Shown: positions 8,758 to 16,164 of the stretch, piece after piece
How positions within the stretch are numbered: position 1 is the first letter of the stretch
How the letters are laid out: every line of letters starts with the position of its first letter
Origin: Acetobacteraceae bacterium AT-5844
Lineage (GTDB): Bacteria > Pseudomonadota > Alphaproteobacteria > Acetobacterales > Acetobacteraceae
Length of the DNA stretch: 32,733 bases
Reading direction: 5' to 3'
NCBI GenBank assembly: GCA_000245075.1
Contig: JH599948.1
Coordinates: forward strand, 1-32,733
Notes under the pieces: model-generated
Told to the model about the DNA's origin: nothing
Seen by the model: only the letters and a program-made list of their open reading frames with translations
Databases searched by the model: none
Program-made: the position numbers and the translations under genes

Positions 8758-9426
8758 CTAGCCCGCATCGGCGAGGATGCGCGCCAGCACGCTCTCCCCG
8801 CCCGCCAGCATGATTTGCACGCCGACGCAGAGCAGCAGAAAGGCGGAGAGCTTCGTCGCCACCAGCGTGCCGTCCGGCCCTAGCCAGCGGGCCAGCGTAT
8901 CCGCATTGCGGTAGGCCACCCAGACCAGTGCCGCGACCGTGGCCGTGACCAGGCAGGCGGAGAGGGAGGCGAAGAGCAGCCCGCCTGCCGCGCCGCGGTT
9001 GTCCGGATCGGCCGCCAGGGCGATGGCGGCGGCGATCGAGCCCGGGCCGGTGGTCAGTGGCATGGTGAGCGGGAAGAAGGCCTGGCTGGTGGCGGGGGCG
9101 CCGTTGGAGGCGGGGGCGTCCCGCGGCTCCTCCGCCAGCATTGTCCAGCCGGCATGGACGACGACGAAGCCGCCGGCGATGCGCAGGGCTTCCAGCGAGA
9201 TGCCGAAGAAGGACAGCAGCCGCGCGCCCAGCACCATGGAGACCAGCAGCAGCACGAAGCTGTTGCGCGCCACCAGGAGGGCTAGGTGGCGCCGCTCCTG
9301 CCGCGGCAGCCGCCGTGTCAAGGCCTGGAAGACGAAGGCGGTGCCGAAGGGATTGATGATGCTGACCAGCGTGGAGACGCCGAAGAGCCACTCGCCGAAC
9401 AGCCGGGCCAGGAGAAATCCGTCCAT
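8758..9426 (-). CDS. MarC-family inner-membrane protein
   Basis: This 222-residue, strongly hydrophobic protein has about six membrane segments. The MarC signature is visible: VSTLVSIINPFGTAFVFQAL near the N-terminus, then RIAGGFVVVHAGWTML, and FFPLTMPLTTGPGSIAAAIALA in the middle. The molecular function of MarC/YchE/YhgN proteins is not established. ATG 9426 is chosen because the family begins close to this point and a short SD-like AAGG precedes it; the frame continues upstream without family similarity into the next gene. It sits between an exported protein (43 bp upstream) and gadB (191 bp downstream), all on one strand, so it may be part of the acid-response group. Confidence 0.88.
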   Translation of the reverse strand: MDGFLLARLFGEWLFGVSTLVSIINPFGTAFVFQALTRRLPRQERRHLALLVARNSFVLLLVSMVLGARLLSFFGISLEALRIAGGFVVVHAGWTMLAEEPRDAPASNGAPATSQAFFPLTMPLTTGPGSIAAAIALAADPDNRGAAGGLLFASLSACLVTATVAALVWVAYRNADTLARWLGPDGTLVATKLSAFLLLCVGVQIMLAGGESVLARILADAG

Positions 9427-9469
9427 CCTTGGGTTCCTTGCTCTGCCGGCACGCACGGCACGGCGGGCA

Positions 9470-9925
9470 TCAGTCGCGGAAGCCGATTTCCAGCCCCGCG
9501 GGTGCGATGCGCAGCATGACACCGTCCCGCTGCGAGCGGAGGCGCAGCAGCACGCCCGCCTGGTTGCGCAGGCGTAGCGGCACGGGCCCCCTGGCATCCG
9601 GCGGCAGGGGAGGGGTGGGTTCCTCGACATAGGTGCCGGCGAAATCCGACAGGCGCGTTAGGCCAAAGATCTCGCCGCTGGCACTGGTCGATGCGATGCC
9701 GAGGCTGCCGAATTCCAGGCCGCGAATGGTCACCGCATGGTCCTTCCCCTGGAAATGCAGCCTGCCGCCGCCGAAGCTGCCGCCCAGGACCAGCAGGCCG
9801 ACATGGACCTCCTCGATCTCCAGCGTGGCGTCCGGGTTGGGATCGGCCCCGCGTGGCTGCGCGCGGGGGGCGCGCGCGGCCGCCAGCAGCAGCGCGGCCG
9901 AAAGCAGGCCACGGCGCGCTGTCAT
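9470..9925 (-). CDS. Exported protein of unknown function
   Basis: The protein has 151 residues. It opens with MTARRGLLSAALLLAAARAP, a signal peptide with twin arginines, probably cleaved near RAQ (residue 23). The mature part is beta-rich with alternating glycine (GLLVLGGSFGGGRLHFQG, then RGLEFGSLGIASTSASGE) and ends in a hydrophobic strand (VMLRIAPAGLEIGFRD). This composition suggests a small periplasmic beta-protein, but I do not recognise a family. It is the first gene of the minus-strand run that goes through the MarC gene to gadB, and it lies opposite the second AspT-type gene across a 406-bp divergent region. Confidence 0.72.
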   Translation of the reverse strand: MTARRGLLSAALLLAAARAPRAQPRGADPNPDATLEIEEVHVGLLVLGGSFGGGRLHFQGKDHAVTIRGLEFGSLGIASTSASGEIFGLTRLSDFAGTYVEEPTPPLPPDARGPVPLRLRNQAGVLLRLRSQRDGVMLRIAPAGLEIGFRD

Positions 9926-10331
9926 CCACGCCGCCGCGCGCCATCCGGCGCACCGGCACGGGGCTTGCGAAGGCAGCGGTCAGGCATCGGCGCGGCTCCC
10001 TCCGGTGGCCACCCCATCACAGCGGCTTCGGGCGCGATGGTGGATCGGGGAAATCCCTGAGAGACCGATGATTTTCCCGGTGCCGCACGCCAAGAGGTGC
10101 GCCTTCCCCGTGATTTCCGCCGGAGGAGCCGGGGTTATACCCGATGCCCAAGCGCCATCCCGTGTCGTCAGCTTGCGCGGCTTCCATGGTGAGGGAGGAA
10201 TCGATGCGGCCTAGGTATCTCCGGCCACTCCGCGCGCGGCTGGCCGGCCCGGCGGCCGCGCGGCGGGATATGACGCCGCGCATCGATGCCCGCCGGGCGA
10301 CCACCAGCCAGCCTCGAAGAGGGAGTATCAG
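9926..10331. promoter_or_regulatory. Divergent intergenic region between the two antiporter-associated units
   Basis: No convincing gene is present in these 406 bp. The region must hold promoters for the minus-strand exported-protein/MarC run and for the plus-strand second AspT gene. A purine-rich SD (AGAGGGAG) lies just before ATG 10332. I could not assign -35/-10 boxes with confidence. The GC-rich palindromic stretch around 10228-10263 (CCGCGCG repeated) could fold but has no clear role. Confidence 0.5.
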
Positions 10332-12032
10332 ATGCACGGCTTCTTCAGTTTTCTACAGGCCAACCCCTATATCCTCCTCTTCCTGGTCGTCGGTCTCGCG
10401 GTCGGGGTAGGGCGCCTCAACTTCAAGGGCTACGGGTTGGGCATGGTGGCCGCCGCCATCATTGTCGGCTGCGGCCTCTCGGCCATGGCGGCGGCCAATG
10501 GCGTGGCCATGAAGCTCGACGAATTCACCAAGAGCCTGTTCTACTACCTTTTCATGTACGGGGTGGGGCTGCGGGTCGGGCCTTCCTTCCTCAATTCCCT
10601 CAACCGCGATGCCATCGGCTACACCGTGCTGGCCATCATCTCCTGCCTGGTGGGCGGCGCCATCGTGGTCGCGGGGGCGATGCTGCTGGACCTGCCGCAG
10701 GGCGTGGCCGGCGGCATGCTGGCGGGCTCGCAAACCATGTCGGCCGCCATCGGCTCGGCGGAGCAGGCCGTCACCTCCGGCGCCGTGGCGCTGCGGCCGG
10801 GCACGACGGTGGAGGATGTCAGCGCGATGATCGCGCTCTCCTACGGTATCACCTACATCTGGGGCACCGTGGGCATCATCCTGATCTGCAAGTACCTGCC
10901 GCGCTGGTGGGGCATGAACGCACGCGCCCTGGCGAAAGAGTACGAGGCCGCGCATGGCGTGACCAATGTCGACGATGTCGGCCTCACCGCCTATCGCGCC
11001 GCCGATGTCCGCGCCTACAGGCTGGAGAACTCGGAACTTTCCGGCGTCTCCATCCATGATTTCCGGCAGCGCTACCCGATGTACCGCGTCGTCAACATCC
11101 GCCGCGGCGACAGCAACCTTGGCGCCGATCCCGCGACCGCCATGGCATTGGGGGACATCATCGTGCTGGGCGGCCGGCTCTCTGCCATGACCGACCATAT
11201 GGGCCTGATCGGCCCCGAGGTGCCGGACAGCAAGGCGCTCAACATCCCGCTCGACCAGGGCACGATTCTGGTGACGCACAAGGAGGCGGTGGACAAGAAG
11301 CTGGGCGACCTCGCCACCTCCGACCTCGCCGGGCAGTTGCAGCTGACGGCCATCGAGCGCGGCGGCCACCCGGTGCCGATCGGGACGGAGACGCAGCTGA
11401 AGCGCGGCGACCTGCTTTCCGTCGTGGGACACAAGGGCGCGATGGACCAGGCGGCGGCGCTGCTGGGGCGCATCGCCCGGCCCAGCACGGCGACGGACCT
11501 GCTGACGCTATGCGTCGGCATGATCCTGGGCTTCCTGATCGGGCTGATCCAATTCCCCGCTTTCGGCTCCAGCGTCGGCCTGGGCAATGCGGGCGGGTTG
11601 CTGCTCTCCGGCATCCTCGTCTCGGCGCTGGTGTCGCGGCTGCGCTACTTCGGCAATACGCCCAACGCGGCGCGGAACATCCTGGAGGATATGGGGCTCG
11701 TTGTCTTCGTCGCCATCGTCGGCGTGAATGCCGGCGGCTCGCTGGTGACGCAGCTGAACGGCTCCCTGGCGCTGTCCATCTTCATCATCGGCTTTCTGGC
11801 CTGTTCCGTGCCGCCCTTCGTTGTCTGGATCGTCGGCCTCTATGTCTTCCGCATCCATCCGGTGCTGCTGATGGGCGCGACAGCGGGTGCCCGCAGCCAT
11901 TCCGGCCCGGCGCGGGAAGCGGCTGCGGAAGCCGGTAGCAGCGTTCCCTGGCTGGGATTCCCGGTTGGCTACGCGGTGTCGGGAGTACTGCTAACGGTGG
12001 GCGGATACTTCGTCATGCTGCTCGCAGGCTAA
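10332..12032 (+). CDS. AspT-family aspartate:alanine-type antiporter (second copy)
   Basis: This 566-residue protein has the same three-part plan as the first copy: membrane domain 1 (about 1-175, with YLFMYGVGLRVGPSFLNSL), a central TrkA_C-like cytoplasmic block (about 205-375) and membrane domain 2 (about 385-566, with MILGFLIGLIQFPAFG and LLMGATAGARSHSGP). It diverges strongly from the first copy: positions such as the GAIAGAQTQDAAM equivalent here read GATAGARSHSGPA, so substrate preference probably differs. That segment lies in the region expected to line the transport path. It is transcribed away from the gadB group. I infer an amino-acid exchanger linked to decarboxylation; aspartate:alanine or glutamate:GABA are both possible. 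Confidence 0.9.
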   Translation: MHGFFSFLQANPYILLFLVVGLAVGVGRLNFKGYGLGMVAAAIIVGCGLSAMAAANGVAMKLDEFTKSLFYYLFMYGVGLRVGPSFLNSLNRDAIGYTVLAIISCLVGGAIVVAGAMLLDLPQGVAGGMLAGSQTMSAAIGSAEQAVTSGAVALRPGTTVEDVSAMIALSYGITYIWGTVGIILICKYLPRWWGMNARALAKEYEAAHGVTNVDDVGLTAYRAADVRAYRLENSELSGVSIHDFRQRYPMYRVVNIRRGDSNLGADPATAMALGDIIVLGGRLSAMTDHMGLIGPEVPDSKALNIPLDQGTILVTHKEAVDKKLGDLATSDLAGQLQLTAIERGGHPVPIGTETQLKRGDLLSVVGHKGAMDQAAALLGRIARPSTATDLLTLCVGMILGFLIGLIQFPAFGSSVGLGNAGGLLLSGILVSALVSRLRYFGNTPNAARNILEDMGLVVFVAIVGVNAGGSLVTQLNGSLALSIFIIGFLACSVPPFVVWIVGLYVFRIHPVLLMGATAGARSHSGPAREAAAEAGSSVPWLGFPVGYAVSGVLLTVGGYFVMLLAG

Positions 12033-12390
12033 ATTTTCTGCTAAAATGGAATGAAACGTTCGTTTCTCGGCCCTGGGCAAGGCGTTGCATCATGATAGCC
12101 ACTGGGGCTGGTCATGAACTGGCATCCCTCTGTAGGGTCTGGGGAAACACAACAACCTCACGGTACTCGGCCCGCAAGTGGCGATGGCTTCGCCCAGAGG
12201 ATACCTGCAGCAACGAGACCCGACCCGCTCTAGAACGACGCAAGCCTGCAGTCAGGAAGCCATCGGACGGAGGCTGACTACAGGACTTCTATTCCCTGGT
12301 TGGGGGTTTGCCCCTATCGTGGCCGCCAAGGCGGTGTGATTAGTGTGTCCTGATTTACAGCGCTTGAACACCAGCGAAGCAAGGCAAGCG
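12033..12390. other. Intergenic region upstream of the response regulator
   Basis: No gene is supported in this stretch. It holds an inverted repeat just after the antiporter stop (listed separately), an imperfect AT-rich stretch, and a small GGGG-GTTTG-CCCC hairpin at 12302-12314 about 80 bp before the regulator start, which could be part of its promoter region. Confidence 0.4.
12053..12066. repeat. Perfect 6-bp inverted repeat GAAACG-TT-CGTTTC
   Basis: GAAACG at 12053-12058 and CGTTTC at 12061-12066 are separated by TT, 21 bp after the second antiporter's stop. There is no following T-run, so it is a poor intrinsic terminator. It could be an operator half-site pair or chance. Confidence 0.35.
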
Positions 12391-13059
12391 ATGCCCAAGG
12401 AACCTGCTCCGCTTCGCATCCTGCTCGCCGACGACCACGATGTGGTCCGCCATGGTCTTCGCGCCCTGTTGGAGGCCCATGAGGGCTGGCAGGTATGCGC
12501 CGAGGCTTTGAACGGACGGGACGCGGTGAATCTCGCAGGTCAGCTCCTGCCAGATATCGCGATCCTCGACGTGTCGATGCCCAGCCTGAACGGCCTCGAT
12601 GCCACGAGGATCATTCGGAAGTCCTCGCCCAAGACTGAGATACTGATCTTCACAATGCATGAGAGCGAGCAGTTAATCCGCGAGGTTCTCACTGCGGGTG
12701 CCAAGGGCTACCTGCTGAAGTCGGATGCCGCGCGCTCCGTTGTCGCGGCGGTGGAGGCGCTCGCCTCGCACCGGCCCTATTTCAACTGGAGAGTTAGCGA
12801 GACGATCCTGAATGGCTTTCTCCGCTCCTTCTCCGCGGCGCCAACCGAAAGCACCCCCGGCGAGCCGCTCACGCTGCGGGAGCGGGAGATTGTGCAGTTG
12901 CTTGCGGAAGGTCTTAGCAACAAGGAAGTCGCGACACGTCTCGATATCAGCATAAAGACCGTCGAGACGCACCGCTCCACCGTGATGCGCAAGCTGGATG
13001 CACATTCGGTAGTGGATCTCGTCCGCTACGCGCTACGGAACAACCTGGCTTCCATCTGA
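12391..13059 (+). CDS. NarL/FixJ-family response regulator (orphan)
   Basis: This 222-residue protein has a receiver domain (about 8-125) followed by a LuxR-type helix-turn-helix. Acidic pocket residues lie in LLADDHD, the phosphoacceptor is D60 in AILDVSMP, and the conserved lysine is K110 in GYLLKSD. The DNA-binding domain is classic: LTLREREIVQLLAEGLSNKE followed by VATRLDISIKTVETHRSTVM. I prefer ATG 12391, which starts eight residues before the receiver; a GTG at 12343 would add 16 residues. No histidine kinase is adjacent, so its partner is elsewhere or is the kinase at 20752. Targets are unknown; the genes on either side are possible ones. Confidence 0.93.
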   Translation: MPKEPAPLRILLADDHDVVRHGLRALLEAHEGWQVCAEALNGRDAVNLAGQLLPDIAILDVSMPSLNGLDATRIIRKSSPKTEILIFTMHESEQLIREVLTAGAKGYLLKSDAARSVVAAVEALASHRPYFNWRVSETILNGFLRSFSAAPTESTPGEPLTLREREIVQLLAEGLSNKEVATRLDISIKTVETHRSTVMRKLDAHSVVDLVRYALRNNLASI

Positions 13060-13202
13060 GCTCGGAAGGCCGTAAGCGTGAGCAAGCCTTCGGCCGCGCC
13101 CAGTTCCAGTTGTGGTCAAAGCGCCCAGAATGGCGAGCAAAACCCCCGAGATATTGGCGAGTATCCATGCGATACATGCTCGTCTCGGAAAGAATCGGTG
13201 AG

Positions 13203-14156
13203 CTAGAATTTAGCTGATATAGCGAAGAAAATGCCGTCGCCGGAAGGGCGGTTCTGTACGCCGAATTCGGTGACCCAGCGCAGGGAGGCATTTAACGAGG
13301 TTTCGCCTAGCTTGAAGTCGTAACGCGCCATCGGTCCAGCTGAGAAGGCACGTCCTCGGAATCCGCCTAGCTGATCCGCCAGCCTACCTTCGTCATCCTG
13401 AATCTGCTGCAATGCAGAACCAGCTATGCCCAAGCCGAACCCTCGACCAACGTCCAGACTGACGGACATGTCCAGATGTAGAATGGAGCCGCTTGTATAA
13501 TCGGTTTTGGCGTTTCGCGTATTAATATCGAGGCCGAGATTAAAGGAGATATCCAGGCCCGACGGCGGATGCAGATAGGTATATGCAATCGTTGGCGTGA
13601 AGGTCCAGTAGTTCATGCTGACGTTCGCAAGTGACGAGGCATCGTACAGGCCTGTCGGGGCGAAAATGTCCAACCGCGCCTGGTAAAAATGCGTCCCGTT
13701 CCTATAACCTAAAATGGCTGGAGAAAGGATGATATCGCCGGGGTCGAAATCATGGTCGGTGCGAGCGCGATTGCCGAGATAAGCGCGTGTGCGCATATAC
13801 TGCACCGGTACGGTCACCCCCATGGCAAAGGTGAAATTGCCCATATCCAGCCGCGGAACATAGACGACGCCATAGGACAAGCTGGCGAAATCCAGCTCCA
13901 GGCCGCTGCGAATGGCGCCCGCCACGGGCAGATTAAGCGAACTGCTGGCCGATGCTCCGTAGTAGAGCGCTGAGGTGGTCCAATAGACACCCGGCTCTGG
14001 CGGTACAATGCCGGCTTTCGGCCCCGCATACGTGCCGCTAATATAATGGCCGCCGCCACCTTCCGACGCCATGGCCATTCCGGGTGCCAGCATCGTCACA
14101 GTCGCCAACAGCAGACGGGGCAGGCGACACGAGTGTTCTGGGCCTTGATGGATCAT
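13203..14156 (-). CDS. SphA/MetA-pathway-family outer-membrane protein
   Basis: The protein has 317 residues: signal peptide MIHQGPEHSCRLPRLLLATV with cleavage after GMAMA, then a beta-barrel pattern with strands rich in alternating aromatic and small residues. YISGTYAGPKAGIVPPEPGV at the mature N-terminus and the end strand GDGIFFAISAKF fit the family annotated as transporter/meta-pathway phenol degradation (Phenol_MetA_deg). Internal marks include PAILGYRNGTHFYQARLDIF followed by APTGLYD. The ATG at 14156 has a good SD (GGAGAGGGACA); the frame upstream of it is proline/serine-rich and not signal-like. Family members are thought to move hydrophobic compounds across the outer membrane; no catabolic operon is attached here, so the cargo is unknown. 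Confidence 0.85.
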   Translation of the reverse strand: MIHQGPEHSCRLPRLLLATVTMLAPGMAMASEGGGGHYISGTYAGPKAGIVPPEPGVYWTTSALYYGASASSSLNLPVAGAIRSGLELDFASLSYGVVYVPRLDMGNFTFAMGVTVPVQYMRTRAYLGNRARTDHDFDPGDIILSPAILGYRNGTHFYQARLDIFAPTGLYDASSLANVSMNYWTFTPTIAYTYLHPPSGLDISFNLGLDINTRNAKTDYTSGSILHLDMSVSLDVGRGFGLGIAGSALQQIQDDEGRLADQLGGFRGRAFSAGPMARYDFKLGETSLNASLRWVTEFGVQNRPSGDGIFFAISAKF

Positions 14157-14778
14157 TGTCCCTCTCCTGGTAAAGCCCTCAGGCCGCGGCGCTGAGGGTG
14201 AGGGTGAGGGCAATCAGCTGGAACGGGCATCAGTGGTTCACCTGAACGGCATGGTGATTTTCCTGTAGAGCGGTTCCACCTTTAGCTCCTGTTCTCCTGC
14301 TTCTGATGGCATGAGAAGCTTGTGCTGTGCTGTCCGTGCCTCGGGCGAATGACCATGACACCAGCCACCAATCCCTCCACACACACTGCCTGCGTCTCAA
14401 TCTGAATCGCCGCCGCCATAGGCAGGACAGGGCATGGAGGGCGGTAGCATCCTTCGCTGGGCGGATCACCGCGCCCTGAACCGTGTACTGACGGTGACCT
14501 GCTGCCCGCCCCCGGTTCTCGTTGAGTTACCCAGCATGCTGCGCTTGTCTCTGGCTGTCGCCAGGTCCGGCCTGCCCGCTATAAGTGGCAGGCTGTTACC
14601 GCATCTCCAATCGCGCCTTGCCCAAGGGCGTGACCAGCTCCTCCCAGCGCATCATCTTTCGCGCCTTCGCGAGATCCCTCCGACAACAGTAGCCGACATG
14701 GAGCTGGGCACCGGCGTGGATGCGGTGCCGGACTTGGTCGGTGGTGCAAAGCAGCCTGGTGCTTGCCAAGCGGAACCA
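14157..14778. other. Gap of about 620 bp without an assignable gene
   Basis: This stretch holds no gene that I can support. Directly downstream of the P450 stop, the same minus-strand frame stays open for 60 more codons (14596-14778) and includes a coding-like segment (RRDLAKARKMMRWEELVTPL). It has no start codon of its own and no recognised family, so it may be a relic. Plus-strand frames here look like shadows. Confidence 0.35.
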
Positions 14779-16029
14779 TCATCCTGCCTGTGTCGCATGC
14801 ACTCCGCTAATCACCAAGCCGCTGCGCGGCGCGGATGGCATCTCCGATAGGCTGATGCTCAGGTCCTGCGGAGGCACCTCGTAGCGCATGCTGCCGCACA
14901 GCAGCCGGAGGGCCCGTTGGATCAGGGCGATGGTGATCCATTCGCCTGGACAGCGATGGCCGGCCATGAAGTCGCCAGCTCCCTGGGGAACTAAGGTGTA
15001 GGGATTGCCCGGCCAGTCCCGAAAGCGCTCCGGCCGGAACTGCTCCGGCTCTTCCCATAGGCGGCTGTCGTGGTTGGTGCCGTAGAGGTCGAGGATCACC
15101 CAGTCCCCTGTGGCGAAGCGATGGCCGCTCCAGTCGAAGGATTCCCGCACCCGCCCGCCGATGATGGGAAAGAAGGGATAGAAGCGCCGGACTTCCTGCA
15201 CGAAAGGCTCCAGCCAGCTTTCATCCTCGCTCAGGCGCTGCCGCCAGGCGGGATGCTGGTGCAGGGCGAGGGCTGCAAAGACAATGAAGCGGTTCACCGC
15301 CACGATGGGACGTAGCAGGTTAATGATTTCCACCCCCGCGGCCTCGCCGGTCAGGAGCGCGCCATCGATGTCCTCATGCCGGGCGATGGTGGCCAGAGCG
15401 CTGTCCTTCGGCACCGCACGACCGGCGCGAACTTCCTCCACGAGCCGACGCATGCGGCGCTCAGTGCGGCGCCGCAGCGCCAGGGCATACAGAGTACCTG
15501 GGCCGACATGGCCCGCCTGTTGGATCATGGCCTGCAACTCTCGCGACATCGCAGGCGCCTCCCGCTCCGTGAGGGGCACGTCGGTCCAGTCGCAAGCGGT
15601 TCGGCATAGGATATGACCGACCTCCGGCAGCAGTTTAACCTCGGACATGGATGTCCACCGCGACAGGGCGGCGCGCCAATGGCGCTCCAGCAACTCGGCG
15701 ATGCGGGCAATGCCCTCAGGCGACATCAACGACATGAACATGGCCTTGCGCCGGCGGTGAGCGGCGCCGTCCAGTCCCTGCACGCTGCCCTTGTCTTGCA
15801 ACAGCCGCAGCACGGTCTGCGGCATGGCGCCCTGGCGGGTGAAACGGTCGCCATCATAAAATATCCGGGCAGCCTCTGCCCCACGCATGCAAACCACCGG
15901 CGTCAACATGATACGGGTCGTGAACAGGTCCGAGCCTAATTTGTCGCAGCGGCGGGAGACGAAGGTATAAGCTTCCCGCAGGAAGGAAATGGTGTTGTCC
16001 ACGCCAGCGGCGCGCGGGATCGTGGGCAT
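14779..16029 (-). CDS. Cytochrome P450 CYP152-family fatty-acid peroxygenase
   Basis: The 416 residues match the 417 of Bacillus BSbeta (CYP152A1). CYP152 marks are all visible: VQGLDGAAHRRRKAMFMSLM at 83-102, the I-helix Arg-Pro pair R240-P241 in LLRPIVAVNRF, ExxR E279-R282 in VQEVRRFYPFF, and the haem-ligand loop AGHRCPGEW with C360. These enzymes use hydrogen peroxide and a fatty acid carboxylate that salt-bridges the I-helix arginine, and need no redox partner. Position 84 is Gln as in BSbeta rather than His as in OleT, so hydroxylation rather than alkene-forming decarboxylation is expected. ATG 16029 has an SD GAAGGAA; upstream residues are not P450-like. Confidence 0.94.
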   Translation of the reverse strand: MPTIPRAAGVDNTISFLREAYTFVSRRCDKLGSDLFTTRIMLTPVVCMRGAEAARIFYDGDRFTRQGAMPQTVLRLLQDKGSVQGLDGAAHRRRKAMFMSLMSPEGIARIAELLERHWRAALSRWTSMSEVKLLPEVGHILCRTACDWTDVPLTEREAPAMSRELQAMIQQAGHVGPGTLYALALRRRTERRMRRLVEEVRAGRAVPKDSALATIARHEDIDGALLTGEAAGVEIINLLRPIVAVNRFIVFAALALHQHPAWRQRLSEDESWLEPFVQEVRRFYPFFPIIGGRVRESFDWSGHRFATGDWVILDLYGTNHDSRLWEEPEQFRPERFRDWPGNPYTLVPQGAGDFMAGHRCPGEWITIALIQRALRLLCGSMRYEVPPQDLSISLSEMPSAPRSGLVISGVHATQAG

Positions 16030-16164
16030 GTGAAGTTCCTTCGGGCAGGCGCTGTCATGCAGGACTGATACGAATTCAACCCGATGGAGACGGCGATGGT
16101 TGCCCATATTGTCATCGCGCAGCATCCTGCCGAGCTGGCGACAGGAAAGACCCGCTGTTTTCTC

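Noticed and set aside
10228-10263. GC-rich palindromic stretch as a possible terminator or riboswitch
   Set aside because: No T-run, no conserved riboswitch core; such palindromes are frequent by chance at this GC content.
12302-12314. GGGG-GTTTG-CCCC hairpin
   Set aside because: A four-base stem is too short to support a regulatory call alone.
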